Shown piece by piece: positions 52,988 through 63,728 of a stretch of 64,000 bases of DNA (its first letter is position 1; every line of letters begins with the position of its first letter). Both the position numbers and the translations under genes were made by a program. The notes under the pieces are model-generated. The model searched no databases. It saw only the letters and a program-made list of their open reading frames with translations, and had not been told where the DNA came from. The DNA is taken from the NCBI GenBank assembly GCA_947174335.1, contig CAMWIM010000002.1:30852-94851 (forward strand). Reading direction: 5' to 3'. The stretch comes from an uncultured Porphyromonadaceae bacterium (GTDB lineage Bacteria; Bacteroidota; Bacteroidia; Bacteroidales; Muribaculaceae).

Positions 52988-55900
52988 TTATTTACCATCA
53001 TCAACGGTAACAATTTTGTTTTCAAGCGGAAACCAAAGGAATCCACGAACATTCTTTTCGCCTGATTCTCTAATTCGATTAACATAATCTTGAACCTGAG
53101 CCGTATATTTCTTTTCTATCGAGCCAAATTTATAATCAATGATGTCAACATTCCCTTCTTTAGTCCAAACAATTCGGTCGGGACGAGTATGTATTGTATC
53201 ATGCGATGCAATATTACGCTCCATAACAACACGATCGAAGTCTTCGAACCACGCTGAAACATGCTCGTCAGCAACTGCTTTAGAAAGAATATCAATTCGT
53301 TTATCAATCATCTCACTGTCAAGACCGGCTTTTTGTCCTTCCTGACGACATCTGAACGAAATATCATCTTTTGAATAGACTCCTTTTAGAACTTCGTGCA
53401 TAAATGTACCCATTTTTCGTGCGTTTTCAGGGGCTACATTCTCTTTTTCAGTCGTAACAAGGAATAGTTTTTTACTATTGTCAAAGACTTGATAAGACGG
53501 CATTTCAATAGAATTTCGCTTTGACAAACTTTCTTTTTCGGAAGTTGATGCATAATAAGATCCATATTCAAAAATACCATTATTTTCATCAAGATAATCG
53601 GCAAGCGGGGTTACAAGGTGATCCATTGATTTATCGAGGCACTCACGATCCATATAATCTGACAATGTTTCTCTTGTCAAATTACTTATTATATTATAAA
53701 TGTCATTCATCTCGCTTTCTCCATTCTTCATCGCAATGACAAACAATTCTTGTTTAGCACGAGTGAATGCGACATAATATGTATTTATTGAATCGATTAG
53801 ATGTTTGCTACTCTGCAAGTTATATGAACTTTCAAAAGGAGTTCCGGATAATTGTTTTTTACTGAGTTTCGTCGGGAAAATCGGAGGAATGATCTCATCA
53901 GGTATCCCATTAAGAGAAACACTATCAATCCAATAAAGTTTATCATCAACTGTTTTAGGCTTCTTACCGGCATAAGGGATAACGACACATTTAAATTCCA
54001 AGCCTTTAGACTTATGAATTGTTGAAATTGTCATTGCATCTCTCGATTCGGGAGAATCAACCTTAAATCTATATCCGTTTAAATCCCACCATTTCAAGAA
54101 TGAATACAAATCTCCTTGATTTCGAGACAGATAGTCTTTAACAACATCTTGAAACATTGTTATGAACAATGTATTTTCAACCCTCATATCTTCGGGTAAC
54201 AAAAGTATTGCCCTATCAATTAATGATAAAAGATCATTAACACTATTCTTCAAAGGATTTAATCGATATATTTCTCCGGTTAAATTACTATCATCTACAG
54301 CTTTTATCAGTGCGTCTCCAAGTTTTTCTTTACGATCATTAGTGTAATCATCTATTTTGGTTGATGTTAAGTTCAATTCAAAACGATGATGCAGCTTTAG
54401 AGAATCAGCCCGGGAATATTTTTTTGAAGCCTCAGAGTCATCAGCCTGCAAATCAGCTGAACGACTGTTGAGCTTCAATATATTGACTAAAAGTTTAATC
54501 GCCGGTGATGAGTTTAATGATACAGCCTCGTTTGAAATAATTTTGAACTTAGGCAGTTTAGGTTGCACACCCGGCTCTGATTTCATTGCATTTAATAATG
54601 CCTCTGTAATCGTCTGCCCCTCTTCATTCTTTCTTATCAAGATTGCTATGTCACCCGGCTTGTATACTTTAAGCAGCTCTGAAATTGTTTCAATAGCAAG
54701 TTGAGTTGCATCGTCAGTAAATTCAGAATTGCTTTGTGATTCTAAAAATCTAAAAGTCACTTTTCCCGGTTGCACACCTTCTTTTTCAGGAATATCTTGA
54801 ATAACTTTTTTATAAGCATTGTTATTGCCAAGTTGAGCGGAGTTATCCAATGCGTTTCCAAGCGCAAAAAACAGAGAATTATTAAATCTGATGACATTCT
54901 CGGAACTACGCCAATTGACATTTTCCGACAATTTATTTCCCCGTAATTCAACCGGTTGGTCTTGACTTTCGATATCGGTTTGAGCATCAGAGCCGAGCAA
55001 CTCAGGTTCGGCATTTCTGAATCGGTAAATACTTTGTTTCTCATCACCGATTATCAAATCGTCATATCCTTTTGAAAGACTTTCGACAAGCAATGGCATC
55101 ATATTTCGCCATTGCATCTTAGACGTATCCTGAAATTCATCAATTAAATAATTATTGAGTTTCAAGCCCATACGTTCATAAATGAACGGCGTCGGACTTC
55201 CATCAATAATTCCGTTTATCAATTCGTTTGTATCAGAGAGCATTATAATATTCCGCTCACGACAATACTCTCTCATCGATTTAACAACAATGCTCAAAAG
55301 CCCGGTCAAGCAAATATTTTTCTTCATAATATTTGCGGTCTTAAGCATTATATTATTACGAACAACCGTTTGGGCGAGATTTTTTCCGCTCTCTTTGAGA
55401 GTTAAAGGAATATCAGGAGCTTTACCTAAATTTTTATTGCTCTTTTTAAAGACTTTATTTTCATCTTCAGCCGCCTTCTGAATAGTAACATTCGGGTCAT
55501 CAATTTGACCGGCTATCCATTTATTCAGCCATTCGGGTTTCAGGTTACTAAATCCATCGACTCCAAGATTATTTATATCGCTAAGAAAATTTTCAGCTTT
55601 TGTCTTTATTTCGTTTTTAATATTTGAAATATATTTACCGAGTGCTTTTTCAAATGCTTTTAATTTCTCAGGATGTTCAAGATAAGGCATCATTTCGTTG
55701 GCTCGCAAAATATATTCTTCATTAATCAATGAATTAATATCTTCAACAAGTGTTGAGAAAAGTGATGATTCGCGATTGAAGATATTAAATTTCTTGCTGT
55801 CTTCAACCTGATCTTCCATGAAAACCTCAAGCCAATGACGTAATAATTGAGTTTGAGTCCCCTCAATTTCTAATGATTCATCAAGACTTTCAAAAAGCTG

Positions 55901-56368
55901 AATTATAACTTGAGAGATTATCGAACGACGGTCAAGCTCAATTTCAAAGTTGCCATTACGGTCAATATCAAACGCAAATGTTCTGAGAATCTGCTGAAAA
56001 AAGGAGTCGATTGTACTTATACTAAAGCTCGAGAAATTAAATAGAATCGAATACAACGCATTTTTTGCCGCATTTTTTATTTTATCCAAATCATTAGTCT
56101 GCAAATCATCTTTCAAATAATCGATGAGTTTGCAATTAGATGGATCTGAGGCAAGAATAGACAACTCATATATTATACGTTGCTTCATCTCCTCGGTTGC
56201 CTTATTGGTAAAAGTAATTGCAAGAATATGCCGTTGAGCTTTATCCCGATTTTCAATCAACTTGTATTTACCATTATCATCTTTTACACCGAGTAACATT
56301 TTAATGTATTCCCGAGTAAGCGTAAAAGTTTTTCCCGAACCGGCTGAAGCCTTGTATATTTTCAGCAT
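52988..56368 (-). CDS. addA: AddA-like UvrD-family helicase with PD-(D/E)XK nuclease domain
   Basis: Superfamily 1 helicase-nuclease for double-strand-break end processing. Motifs: Walker A ASAGSGKT (residues 7-14), LAITFTNKATEEM (about 49-61), LIDEFQD, GDEKQSIYRFR (about 440-450), TIHKSKGLEF and YVAFTRAKQE. The C-terminal nuclease shows FMHEVL, then DIIDYKFG, with a following Q-motif in QVQDYVNRI. Length 1126 aa. The AddB partner, usually next door, is not visible; the downstream gene is a NucA-type nuclease. The name addA is the best family call, but RecB- or AdnB-like assignments are not excluded. Confidence 0.87.
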   Translation of the reverse strand: MLKIYKASAGSGKTFTLTREYIKMLLGVKDDNGKYKLIENRDKAQRHILAITFTNKATEEMKQRIIYELSILASDPSNCKLIDYLKDDLQTNDLDKIKNAAKNALYSILFNFSSFSISTIDSFFQQILRTFAFDIDRNGNFEIELDRRSIISQVIIQLFESLDESLEIEGTQTQLLRHWLEVFMEDQVEDSKKFNIFNRESSLFSTLVEDINSLINEEYILRANEMMPYLEHPEKLKAFEKALGKYISNIKNEIKTKAENFLSDINNLGVDGFSNLKPEWLNKWIAGQIDDPNVTIQKAAEDENKVFKKSNKNLGKAPDIPLTLKESGKNLAQTVVRNNIMLKTANIMKKNICLTGLLSIVVKSMREYCRERNIIMLSDTNELINGIIDGSPTPFIYERMGLKLNNYLIDEFQDTSKMQWRNMMPLLVESLSKGYDDLIIGDEKQSIYRFRNAEPELLGSDAQTDIESQDQPVELRGNKLSENVNWRSSENVIRFNNSLFFALGNALDNSAQLGNNNAYKKVIQDIPEKEGVQPGKVTFRFLESQSNSEFTDDATQLAIETISELLKVYKPGDIAILIRKNEEGQTITEALLNAMKSEPGVQPKLPKFKIISNEAVSLNSSPAIKLLVNILKLNSRSADLQADDSEASKKYSRADSLKLHHRFELNLTSTKIDDYTNDRKEKLGDALIKAVDDSNLTGEIYRLNPLKNSVNDLLSLIDRAILLLPEDMRVENTLFITMFQDVVKDYLSRNQGDLYSFLKWWDLNGYRFKVDSPESRDAMTISTIHKSKGLEFKCVVIPYAGKKPKTVDDKLYWIDSVSLNGIPDEIIPPIFPTKLSKKQLSGTPFESSYNLQSSKHLIDSINTYYVAFTRAKQELFVIAMKNGESEMNDIYNIISNLTRETLSDYMDRECLDKSMDHLVTPLADYLDENNGIFEYGSYYASTSEKESLSKRNSIEMPSYQVFDNSKKLFLVTTEKENVAPENARKMGTFMHEVLKGVYSKDDISFRCRQEGQKAGLDSEMIDKRIDILSKAVADEHVSAWFEDFDRVVMERNIASHDTIHTRPDRIVWTKEGNVDIIDYKFGSIEKKYTAQVQDYVNRIRESGEKNVRGFLWFPLENKIVTVDDGK

Positions 56369-56396
56369 CTGCTATAATGATTGGAATATAAGTCTA

Positions 56397-56753
56397 TTAA
56401 ATTTTTCTCGCTTTATAACCTTCTTTTTCAAGAAGTTTCAGCACGTCATCACGCCGATCGCCTTGAATGAGAATTTCACCGCCACGAGCCGAACCACCTG
56501 TTCCAAGTTTCTTTTTCAGGACGGCAGCCAATGACGCAATATCTTCTTCGTTCTCAGTTTCATCAAATCCTATAATAATAGTTGCAGTCTTACCTCCGCG
56601 ACCTTTCTTTTCAAGAATTATATCAAGTCGCGATTTATGTTTAACGGTTGGGGGTGTTTCGACCTTTGCTGTTTCCTCACCGGCGTCAGCCGGTAATTCG
56701 TTCTTTAAACCGGCAAGCATGTCTTGCCATGATTGTTTTTCTGAAGCAGCCAC
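56397..56753 (-). CDS. SUI1/YciH-family translation factor
   Basis: Small protein related to eukaryotic eIF1. The SUI1 domain covers about residues 50-118, with KKKLGTGGSARGGEILIQGD (about 85-104) as the clear signature. The N-terminal 40 residues are acidic and proline-containing. The bacterial homologs are thought to affect start-site fidelity but their role is poorly known. It lies 11 bases after the lipoprotein gene and 28 before the AddA-like gene, all on the minus strand. Confidence 0.92.
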   Translation of the reverse strand: MAASEKQSWQDMLAGLKNELPADAGEETAKVETPPTVKHKSRLDIILEKKGRGGKTATIIIGFDETENEEDIASLAAVLKKKLGTGGSARGGEILIQGDRRDDVLKLLEKEGYKARKI

Positions 56754-56764
56754 TATCTTAGGAA

Positions 56765-57262
56765 TTAATTATGAATGTGTTCTTTCTCTTCGACATCATC
56801 AATAATCATTGGTGATCCTGAAATAAAGACCGTATCAGTTGATTCATCAGAGAAAAAATCTCGTGGTGAGTCCAATACTTTATTCATTTCAGTTAAAAAA
56901 TGAATCCAATGTTGATCATCTATCGGCATATCGTTATACAAACCGCTCGCCTCCAACGAGTCTTGCTCCATAGCCATGTGAAAACAGCGGGTAGCCATTG
57001 CAACATTTACATCTTCATCGCGATTCTCGGCAAGACGCATATATATAATTGACAAACGGCATAATTGTGATGTTGTCAAATCATTCAAGCTGTCTCGTGC
57101 CGCAATCTTGTAACAAATTTCAGATGCTTCACCAAAATCGTTGTTAGAAAGCGAAAATTCGGCGGCTTCGATATTTTGATCTACATTATCAAAGCCACAT
57201 GATGTAAAAGTCAACGTAAACAAAAAGAAACTTAATAGTAAAAAGCGAGACATACTATACAT
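56765..57262 (-). CDS. Hypothetical lipoprotein, 165 aa
   Basis: The N-terminus is a type II signal with lipobox FTSC (Cys22). A second in-frame ATG at 57253 (MSRFLLL) is an equally possible start. The mature part is helical, with TPR-like spacing (ASEICYKIAARDSLNDLTTSQLC split over helices), and ends in an acidic tail with two histidines. No homolog is recognised. It opens the unit lipoprotein-SUI1-addA. Confidence 0.75.
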   Translation of the reverse strand: MYSMSRFLLLSFFLFTLTFTSCGFDNVDQNIEAAEFSLSNNDFGEASEICYKIAARDSLNDLTTSQLCRLSIIYMRLAENRDEDVNVAMATRCFHMAMEQDSLEASGLYNDMPIDDQHWIHFLTEMNKVLDSPRDFFSDESTDTVFISGSPMIIDDVEEKEHIHN

Positions 57263-57282
57263 AATTACTTGTTTTTCGACTA

Positions 57283-57290
57283 CAAACTTA
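57283..57290 (-). promoter_or_regulatory. Promoter -7 box for the lipoprotein/SUI1/addA unit
   Basis: TAAGTTTG on the minus strand, 21 bases before the first ATG at 57262. Confidence 0.5.
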
Positions 57291-57348
57291 CAAAAAAATC
57301 GGGGTGTGACAAAACATTTTCAGATAAATTTTTATCAAATGGAATTAC

Positions 57349-57378
57349 TTTGAGATTTCATTTTTTTTTGTAACTTTG
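57349..57378 (+). promoter_or_regulatory. Promoter of uvrA
   Basis: TTTG (57349-57352) and TAACTTTG (57371-57378) separated by 18 bases; 24 bases before the uvrA ATG. Divergent from the lipoprotein promoter. Confidence 0.6.
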
Positions 57379-57401
57379 TATGTTAATACAAACAGTTTTA
57401 A

Positions 57402-60203
57402 ATGTCAAATAAAGATTCTATTATTATAAAAGGTGCTCGTGTCAATAACCTTAAGAATGTTGACGTTGAGCTTCCTCGCAATAAATTTATTGTTATAACC
57501 GGACTTTCGGGATCGGGTAAATCATCTCTTGCTTTTGACACGCTTTATGCTGAAGGTCAACGCCGATATGTCGAAAGTTTGTCGGCGTATGCCCGCCAGT
57601 TTCTTGGGAGAATGTCCAAGCCTGAAGTTGATTTTATAAAAGGACTTCCTCCTGCAATTGCAATCGAGCAAAAGGTTAACACACGCAATCCGCGAAGTAC
57701 CGTCGGAACATCCACTGAAATATATGATTACCTGCGACTCCTTTTTGGTCGCATCGGTCATACATTCTCCCCTATCAGCGGTAAAGAAGTGAAAAAGAAT
57801 TCAGCCGATGATGTCACGGATGCCATACTCACCTATCCCGAAGGAACACGAATTGCCATTGCCGCTCCCATCAACAAGCCGGCTGACCGTAAAGCGGAAT
57901 CTCAACTCGACATATACCTTAAAGAGGGTTATTCCCGTCTTATAAATACTAACGGTGATTTTGAATCTATAGAAGAGTTGATTAAATCAAATATTGATGA
58001 TGCCAAACTCAAAGATTTCAGGTTACTCATCGACCGAATGGTTGTTAGTAAGGAAAAAGATGAGATCAGCCGTTTGACAGAGTCAATCGAGACTGCATTT
58101 TTTGAAGGGAATGACAACGTCGAAGTATTTGTATGGAAAGATAGAGATTCAATTGAGTGTTTAAAATTTTCACGCAAGTTTGAGGCAGACGGGATTACCT
58201 TTATCGAGCCGTCAGATCTTCTTTTCAACTTTAATAATCCTTACGGAGCCTGCCCGGTTTGTGAAGGATTCGGTAAAACACGCGGAATTGCGGAGAATCT
58301 TGTAATACCTGATACATCTTTATCTGTATATGATAATGCGGTCGCCTGCTGGCGCGGACCGGTCATGGGTCAATGGAAAGAAAAGCTTATAGCTCTTTCT
58401 TCCTCAATCAGATTCCCTATTCATCGCCCATATTTTAAGCTCTCACAAGAAGAAAAAGATATTTTATGGCACGGGAAAGGCGATTTTGAGGGCATTGACG
58501 GCTTTTTCAAAATGGTTGACAGCAATTTAGCCAAGGTGCAATATCGAATAATGAAGGCTAACTATAGTGGTAAAACTATTTGTCATAAGTGCCATGGCTC
58601 CCGCTTGCGTCCTGAAGCCCTATATGTCAAGATAAACGGCAAAACAATCGCAGACCTTGTTGTTATGTCGGTTGAAGAACTCGACAAATGGTTTGAAACG
58701 ATTAAACTGACACCCATAGAGACTAAAATTGCAACTCGTCTCCTCACTGAGATTCGCAGTCGCTTGCGCTTCTTAAATGATGTTGGTCTTGGATATCTAA
58801 CCCTCGATCGACTGTCATCATCATTATCGGGTGGTGAAAGCCAGCGTATCAACCTTGCGACATCGCTTGGCAGTAGCCTTGTTGGTTCAATCTACATTCT
58901 CGATGAACCGAGTATCGGATTACATCCGCGTGATACCCACCGATTAATCGGCGTTCTTCGTCATCTACAGCAAATCGGGAATACAGTTGTAGTAGTTGAA
59001 CACGATGAAGAAATAATGAGAGCATCTGATTATATTATTGATGTAGGCAAAGATGCCGGTCGAAATGGCGGTAACATTGTATATCAAGGACCGTCAGACA
59101 AAATAGGTCAAGCAACCGACAGTTATACTGCCGATTATCTATCGGGACGTAAATCAATTCCAACACCATCAATCCATAGAAAATGGTCTGACTATATTTT
59201 AGTTGAAGGTGCGCGCGAGAATAATTTGAAAAATATTGACGTTAAGTTCCCGTTAGGAATTCTTACGGTTGTTACCGGAGTCAGCGGGTCGGGTAAATCT
59301 ACACTCGTTCGCGACATCCTTTATCGTGCTCTCAATCGAGAGTTTGGGAATGCCGGCGATGCACCCGGTGCATTCAAAGGTTTGTCAGGAGATCTTAAAA
59401 GATTATCAGGAGTTGAATTTGTTGACCAAAATCCAATCGGCAAATCATCCCGAAGCAATCCGGCGACATATCTTAAAGCCTACGATGAAATCAGAACTCT
59501 CTTTGCAGCTCAACAATCAGCTGTCCAAATGGGATTCACGCCATCTTATTTTTCATTTAATACAGAAGGCGGTCGATGTGAAGAATGTAAAGGTGAAGGA
59601 TATATAACAGTCGAGATGCAGTTTATGGCAGATATCACAATAGAGTGTGAATCGTGTCATGGGCAAAGATTCAAGCGTGATATTCTTGATGTAACATATC
59701 GTGGAATGAATATCAATGATGTCTTAAACATGACTGTTGATCAGGCTATTGAATTTTTTAGTGAGGTTAACGGAGCTACCGAGCGTAAAATCATTAAACG
59801 TCTTAAACCATTACAAGATGTCGGACTCGGATATATTAAACTCGGACAATCATCATCTACACTTTCGGGAGGTGAAAACCAGCGTGTAAAACTTGCAAGT
59901 TATCTCGTAGGAGACAGCCGTCAACCTACAATGTTTATTTTTGACGAACCGACCACAGGTCTTCATATTCACGACATATCAACGCTCCTTGATTCACTTA
60001 GACGCCTTATAGAGCTTGGACACACAGTTGTCATAATTGAACACAACATAGATGTTATCAAGACTGCCGACCATGTGATTGATATCGGTCCGGAAGGTGG
60101 TGACAAAGGTGGATATATCGTTGCAACCGGCACACCTGAGGAAATAATGGAAGTTCCTGAAAGTTATACCGGTCAATTCTTGAAATTAGACGCATCACGA
60201 TAG
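57402..60203 (+). CDS. uvrA: Excinuclease ABC subunit A
   Basis: Damage-recognition ATPase of nucleotide excision repair. Two ABC modules: first Walker [10 protein letters not shown] (about residues 31-39), signature SLSGGESQR; second Walker [10 protein letters not shown], signature TLSGGENQR. The zinc-finger cysteines are in [15 protein letters not shown] and [15 protein letters not shown]. The DNA-binding insertion lies between. The length of 933 aa is normal. No uvrB or uvrC lies nearby. I find no clear SOS box; Bacteroidetes LexA sites are not well known. Confidence 0.96.
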   Translation: MSNKDSIIIKGARVNNLKNVDVELPRNKFIVITGLSGSGKSSLAFDTLYAEGQRRYVESLSAYARQFLGRMSKPEVDFIKGLPPAIAIEQKVNTRNPRSTVGTSTEIYDYLRLLFGRIGHTFSPISGKEVKKNSADDVTDAILTYPEGTRIAIAAPINKPADRKAESQLDIYLKEGYSRLINTNGDFESIEELIKSNIDDAKLKDFRLLIDRMVVSKEKDEISRLTESIETAFFEGNDNVEVFVWKDRDSIECLKFSRKFEADGITFIEPSDLLFNFNNPYGACPVCEGFGKTRGIAENLVIPDTSLSVYDNAVACWRGPVMGQWKEKLIALSSSIRFPIHRPYFKLSQEEKDILWHGKGDFEGIDGFFKMVDSNLAKVQYRIMKANYSGKTICHKCHGSRLRPEALYVKINGKTIADLVVMSVEELDKWFETIKLTPIETKIATRLLTEIRSRLRFLNDVGLGYLTLDRLSSSLSGGESQRINLATSLGSSLVGSIYILDEPSIGLHPRDTHRLIGVLRHLQQIGNTVVVVEHDEEIMRASDYIIDVGKDAGRNGGNIVYQGPSDKIGQATDSYTADYLSGRKSIPTPSIHRKWSDYILVEGARENNLKNIDVKFPLGILTVVTGVSGSGKSTLVRDILYRALNREFGNAGDAPGAFKGLSGDLKRLSGVEFVDQNPIGKSSRSNPATYLKAYDEIRTLFAAQQSAVQMGFTPSYFSFNTEGGRCEECKGEGYITVEMQFMADITIECESCHGQRFKRDILDVTYRGMNINDVLNMTVDQAIEFFSEVNGATERKIIKRLKPLQDVGLGYIKLGQSSSTLSGGENQRVKLASYLVGDSRQPTMFIFDEPTTGLHIHDISTLLDSLRRLIELGHTVVIIEHNIDVIKTADHVIDIGPEGGDKGGYIVATGTPEEIMEVPESYTGQFLKLDASR

Positions 60204-60306
60204 ATTTTACGATTATAATCGGTATGATTTTGCAAAAATTAAGTTTATTTTTTAAATTTCCGTTCAATTTCATACTGCTAAATTATCTTATATCGCGATT
60301 TATTGC

Positions 60307-60314
60307 TACCTTTG
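60307..60314 (+). promoter_or_regulatory. Promoter -7 box for tig
   Basis: TACCTTTG, giving a leader of about 80 bases before the ATG at 60400; -33 not clear. Confidence 0.5.
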
Positions 60315-60399
60315 CAAACTGAATTAAATATCAGTTAAAGAGATATGGTTCTTAACTTAATTTGAAATAATATTTAGCAATTACTCATAAGAAAAATTT

Positions 60400-61758
60400 A
60401 TGAACGTTACATTAGAAAAACTCAACGATTTGACCGCAAAAATCATTGTCAACGTTGAAGAAAATGACTACAAAGAAAAGCTCAACAAAGACCTTAAGCA
60501 AATCGCTAAAACCCACGACTTCCCCGGATTCCGTAAAGGTCATGTTCCTTTCTCTCAGGTTGAAAGACGTTTTGGTAAAGCTGTAAAAAGCGATATCATC
60601 AATCAAGAAGTATTCAACAAAGTCATTGAATATCTTAAAGATAACAAAATCAACATTCTTGGTGAACCCTTACCCATTGAAATAAAAGAAGTTTCTCTCG
60701 ATCAGAAAGACTATACTTTTGAATATGAAGTTGGTCTTACTCCCGAAGTAAAAATTGATCTTGAATCACTCAAACTCCCCTTCTATCAGATCAAAGTAAC
60801 TGATGAAATGGTTGCTGATCAAGACAAAGCTCTTCGCGAACGTTTCGGTGCTCAAATCCCCGGTGAAACCGTTGAAGACAATGCCCTCGTAAAAGGCGCA
60901 ATTATGGAACTCAATCCCGATGGTTCTGTAAAAGAATCAGAAGATGCTATTCAAGTTATTGACGGAATTGTGGCTCCTTCTTATTTCACTGATAAAGAGC
61001 AAACCAAACTTTTCCTTGGTAAAAAAGTTGGTGACAAGGTCGTATTCAATCCGGCAAAAACTTGCAACGGGAATCCTGTTGAACTTGCTTCAATGCTTCA
61101 CCTTGATAAAGACAAAGCCGCATCAGTCACCGGTGATTTTGAATTAGCAATCTCTGAAATCATCGTTGTTCGTCCTGCTGAACACAACGAAGAATTCTTC
61201 AAAAATGTATTCGGCGAAGAGGTTAAAGACGAAGCTGCTTACAACCAGCACCTCCGTGAAATGATTGCTGCACAGCTTGCTCCTAACAGCGAAGGTCTGT
61301 TCCGTTATCAGGCTGAAAAAGAAATCATTGAAAAATTCGGCAAATTTGAACTTCCCGCTGAATTCCTCAAAAAATGGCTCGTTGCTCGTAACGAAGAACT
61401 CAATGCTGAAAACATTGATACTGAATACGAACGTCTCGTTCCGGCATTCAAATGGGAACTTCTCAAAGGAGACATCTGTTCAAAGAACGATATCAAAGTT
61501 GAAGAATCTGAACTTCTCGCGTTTGCAAAACAAATGGCTATGCGCCAATTCGCTCAGTATGGCATGACAAATCTCTCAGAAGATATCTTTGAAGATTATG
61601 CAAAACGCATGATTAACGATTCTAAAACTCGCAACCAGATTGTTGAGCAAGTTGTTGATAACAAAATGTACAACGCTATTAAAGCTAAAGCACAGGTTAA
61701 AAATAAAGAAGTTTCGCTTGACGAATTCAAAAAAGTTGCTGAAGAAGCTCAGAAATAA
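60400..61758 (+). CDS. tig: Trigger factor, ribosome-associated chaperone
   Basis: Binds ribosomal protein L23 at the exit tunnel and shields nascent chains. The ribosome-binding signature FPGFRKGHVP is at about residues 38-47. A PPIase-like middle part (about 150-250) is divergent. The long helical C-terminal arms (about 260-452) are clear, ending in lysine- and glutamate-rich sequence. The length of 452 aa is close to the family norm. Codon use is strongly biased, fitting high expression. clpP and clpX, which follow tig in many bacteria, are not here. Confidence 0.93.
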   Translation: MNVTLEKLNDLTAKIIVNVEENDYKEKLNKDLKQIAKTHDFPGFRKGHVPFSQVERRFGKAVKSDIINQEVFNKVIEYLKDNKINILGEPLPIEIKEVSLDQKDYTFEYEVGLTPEVKIDLESLKLPFYQIKVTDEMVADQDKALRERFGAQIPGETVEDNALVKGAIMELNPDGSVKESEDAIQVIDGIVAPSYFTDKEQTKLFLGKKVGDKVVFNPAKTCNGNPVELASMLHLDKDKAASVTGDFELAISEIIVVRPAEHNEEFFKNVFGEEVKDEAAYNQHLREMIAAQLAPNSEGLFRYQAEKEIIEKFGKFELPAEFLKKWLVARNEELNAENIDTEYERLVPAFKWELLKGDICSKNDIKVEESELLAFAKQMAMRQFAQYGMTNLSEDIFEDYAKRMINDSKTRNQIVEQVVDNKMYNAIKAKAQVKNKEVSLDEFKKVAEEAQK

Positions 61759-61777
61759 TTATCGTTCAGATATTAAT

Positions 61778-61817
61778 AAAAATAGGAGTGAATATAAAGT
61801 TCACTCCTATTTTTTTT
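61778..61817 (+). terminator. Terminator of tig
   Basis: A 15-bp stem AAAAATAGGAGTGAA (61778-61792) / TTCACTCCTATTTTT (61800-61814), followed by more T. It could also serve the facing 55-aa gene. Confidence 0.85.
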
Positions 61818-61843
61818 GTCAAATGCTTTTAAAAGTAAATTGA

Positions 61844-62011
61844 TTATTCATCAATCGAATTGTCTCGTGGATTATCGTTGAGCGTTTTTGTACGTTCTTT
61901 AACTAATTCTGGGTTGACATTATCGTTGTCTGCAGTGTCGATTGCTTCTCCGATATAAAAATCTTTGTCGAGATCGACTTCTGATTTAGCTTTTTTTTCT
62001 GTAGGTTTCAT
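61844..62011 (-). CDS. Small acidic protein, 55 aa
   Basis: A short gene reading MKPTEKKAKSEVDLDKDFYI at its start and ending in DNPRDNSIDE. It is very hydrophilic and acidic, with no hydrophobic core, so it is probably disordered or a binding peptide. I do not recognise it. It lies between engB and tig on the minus strand, 72 bases after the engB stop, with a 10-bp inverted repeat between. Coding status is moderately supported by a clean frame and codon use like its neighbours. Confidence 0.55.
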   Translation of the reverse strand: MKPTEKKAKSEVDLDKDFYIGEAIDTADNDNVNPELVKERTKTLNDNPRDNSIDE

Positions 62012-62022
62012 AATATCCTTTA

Positions 62023-62055
62023 TTTTACTTGTTTATACTTTTTCTACAAGTAAAA
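62023..62055. repeat. Inverted repeat upstream of the 55-aa gene
   Basis: TTTTACTTGT (62023-62032) and ACAAGTAAAA (62046-62055) form a perfect 10-bp stem with a 13-base loop, ending about 11 bases before the 55-aa start codon. Confidence 0.65.
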
Positions 62056-62083
62056 CACTCTAAAGGATAAAATGGTTTAGCGG

Positions 62084-62695
62084 TTATTCTTCGTCAGATA
62101 ACGGAAGTTTGTTCATTTCCTCGATATATGACAGGAGATCCTCGCGTCCGCGCTTATCTTCGCTCGATGTTTTAAAGATTGGCGGAAGCGCTTCCCATTG
62201 CTCCAATAGAACAGATAAATAGTTTTCAATCGCTTTTTTTGCAGCTGATGAAGTTAACTTATCAAGTTTTGTAAAGACAATACTGAACGGTACCTCATTT
62301 TCCCCTAACCACTCCATAAACTCAAGGTCAATCTTTTGAGGACTGTGACGCGAATCTATCAGTAGGAACAGATTTGTCATCTGTTTACGATTAAGGATAT
62401 ATGATTTTATTATACGGCTGATTTCAGCTCGTCCCTCTTTGTTTCTACGCGCAAATCCATAACCGGGTAAATCAACGATATACCACGAATCATTAATCAA
62501 AAAGTGATTGATCAATAATGTCTTTCCCGGTGTTGCCGAAGTTTTGGCGAGGTCTTTGCGATTGGTCAACATATTGATAAGCGATGACTTACCAACATTA
62601 CTTCGACCAATGAAAGCATATTCATGTAGATTATCTGTCGGACATTTAGTTACGTCCGAATTACTGATTACAAAACGAGCTGTATTTACTATCAT
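62084..62695 (-). CDS. engB: Ribosome biogenesis GTPase EngB/YsxC
   Basis: Essential GTPase for 50S subunit assembly. GRSNVGKSS (about residues 30-38) is G1; [12 protein letters not shown] is the switch I region, DLPGYGFA (about 75-82) G3, and TKLDK (about 143-147) G4. The length of 203 aa is typical. It follows the carbon-nitrogen hydrolase by 4 bases and is probably cotranscribed with it. Confidence 0.95.
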   Translation of the reverse strand: MIVNTARFVISNSDVTKCPTDNLHEYAFIGRSNVGKSSLINMLTNRKDLAKTSATPGKTLLINHFLINDSWYIVDLPGYGFARRNKEGRAEISRIIKSYILNRKQMTNLFLLIDSRHSPQKIDLEFMEWLGENEVPFSIVFTKLDKLTSSAAKKAIENYLSVLLEQWEALPPIFKTSSEDKRGREDLLSYIEEMNKLPLSDEE

Positions 62696-62699
62696 AATT

Positions 62700-63587
62700 T
62701 TAATCGAGATATCGTTTATCTAAACCTTTATAAGCATCAATGCGACGATCGCGCAAGAAAGGCCACCAACGTCGAACGTTTTCTGTGCGACAGCGATCTA
62801 TTTCTATCAATGCTATATCTTCTTTATCAGATGGAGACTGATGTAAAAATTCACCTTGCGGTCCGGCAACAAAGCTACTGCCCCAGAAAGTTATACCGTT
62901 TGTTGAGCCTGACGGATCCGACTCATGACCAACACGATTAACTGTAATTACAGGTAATCCGTTTGCAATAGCGTGTCCGCGTTGTACAGTTATCCATGCC
63001 TCTCGTTGACGTTCTTTCTCGTCGAGAGTATCACTGCTCTCCCACCCTATTGCTGTGGGATATATAAGCATTTCAGCTCCACGAAGAGCCATCAATCTGG
63101 CAGCTTCGGGATACCACTGATCCCAGCATACAAGAACGCCAAGACGACCAACACTTGTATTAATAGGTTCAAAACCTAAGTCGCCGGGGGTGAAATAAAA
63201 TTTCTCATAATAAGCCGGGTCATCGGGAATGTGCATCTTACGATATTTTCCGGCAATTGAGCCGTCTTTTTCAAATACGACGGCGGTGTTATGATACAAT
63301 CCGGGGGCGCGACGTTCAAATAGAGAAGTCACAATCACAGTTCCGGTCTCACGCGCAAGATTGCTATAAAAATCTGTGGTCTCTGATGGAATAGCAACAG
63401 CCAATCCGCATTCATCCACATTTTCAGTCTGACAAAAATATAGCGAATCGTGAAGTTCACGGTTCACAATCAGGCTGGCTCCACGATTTGCAAGATAACG
63501 AATCGCTTCAGCTATTTTATTACGATTTTGAGTGATATCAGCACTATTTGATTGCTGGATAATACCAACTTTAAGTTTATCATTCAT
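62700..63587 (-). CDS. aguB: N-carbamoylputrescine amidase
   Basis: Nitrilase-superfamily amidase that converts N-carbamoylputrescine to putrescine in polyamine synthesis from agmatine. The Glu-Lys-Cys triad is visible: [13 protein letters not shown] (glutamate near residue 44), KYRKMHIP (lysine near 121) and [12 protein letters not shown] (cysteine near 158). The YFCQTE element after the glutamate and the WWPFLRDRR end are typical of AguB. The length of 295 aa fits. The agmatine deiminase (aguA), often adjacent, is not visible. Confidence 0.93.
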   Translation of the reverse strand: MNDKLKVGIIQQSNSADITQNRNKIAEAIRYLANRGASLIVNRELHDSLYFCQTENVDECGLAVAIPSETTDFYSNLARETGTVIVTSLFERRAPGLYHNTAVVFEKDGSIAGKYRKMHIPDDPAYYEKFYFTPGDLGFEPINTSVGRLGVLVCWDQWYPEAARLMALRGAEMLIYPTAIGWESSDTLDEKERQREAWITVQRGHAIANGLPVITVNRVGHESDPSGSTNGITFWGSSFVAGPQGEFLHQSPSDKEDIALIEIDRCRTENVRRWWPFLRDRRIDAYKGLDKRYLD

Positions 63588-63608
63588 TCTATCTATTTTT
63601 TAATTTAA

Positions 63609-63616
63609 CAAAATTA
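63609..63616 (-). promoter_or_regulatory. Promoter -7 box for aguB-engB
   Basis: TAATTTTG on the minus strand, 22 bases before the aguB ATG. Confidence 0.5.
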
Positions 63617-63651
63617 CAAAATAGTTTGTTTCCGACAGCATAAATATAGAA

Positions 63652-63688
63652 AAAACCGGATTTAGTCGTTGACCAAATCCGGTTTTGC
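63652..63688 (-). terminator. Terminator of rplT
   Basis: Perfect 12-bp stem AAAACCGGATTT (63652-63663) / AAATCCGGTTTT (63675-63686), with inner GTC/GAC and T-rich sequence on the minus-strand 3' side. Confidence 0.85.
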
Positions 63689-63728
63689 TTACACGGCATT
63701 TGTTACCGATAAATTTTCAGTTTGCTTC

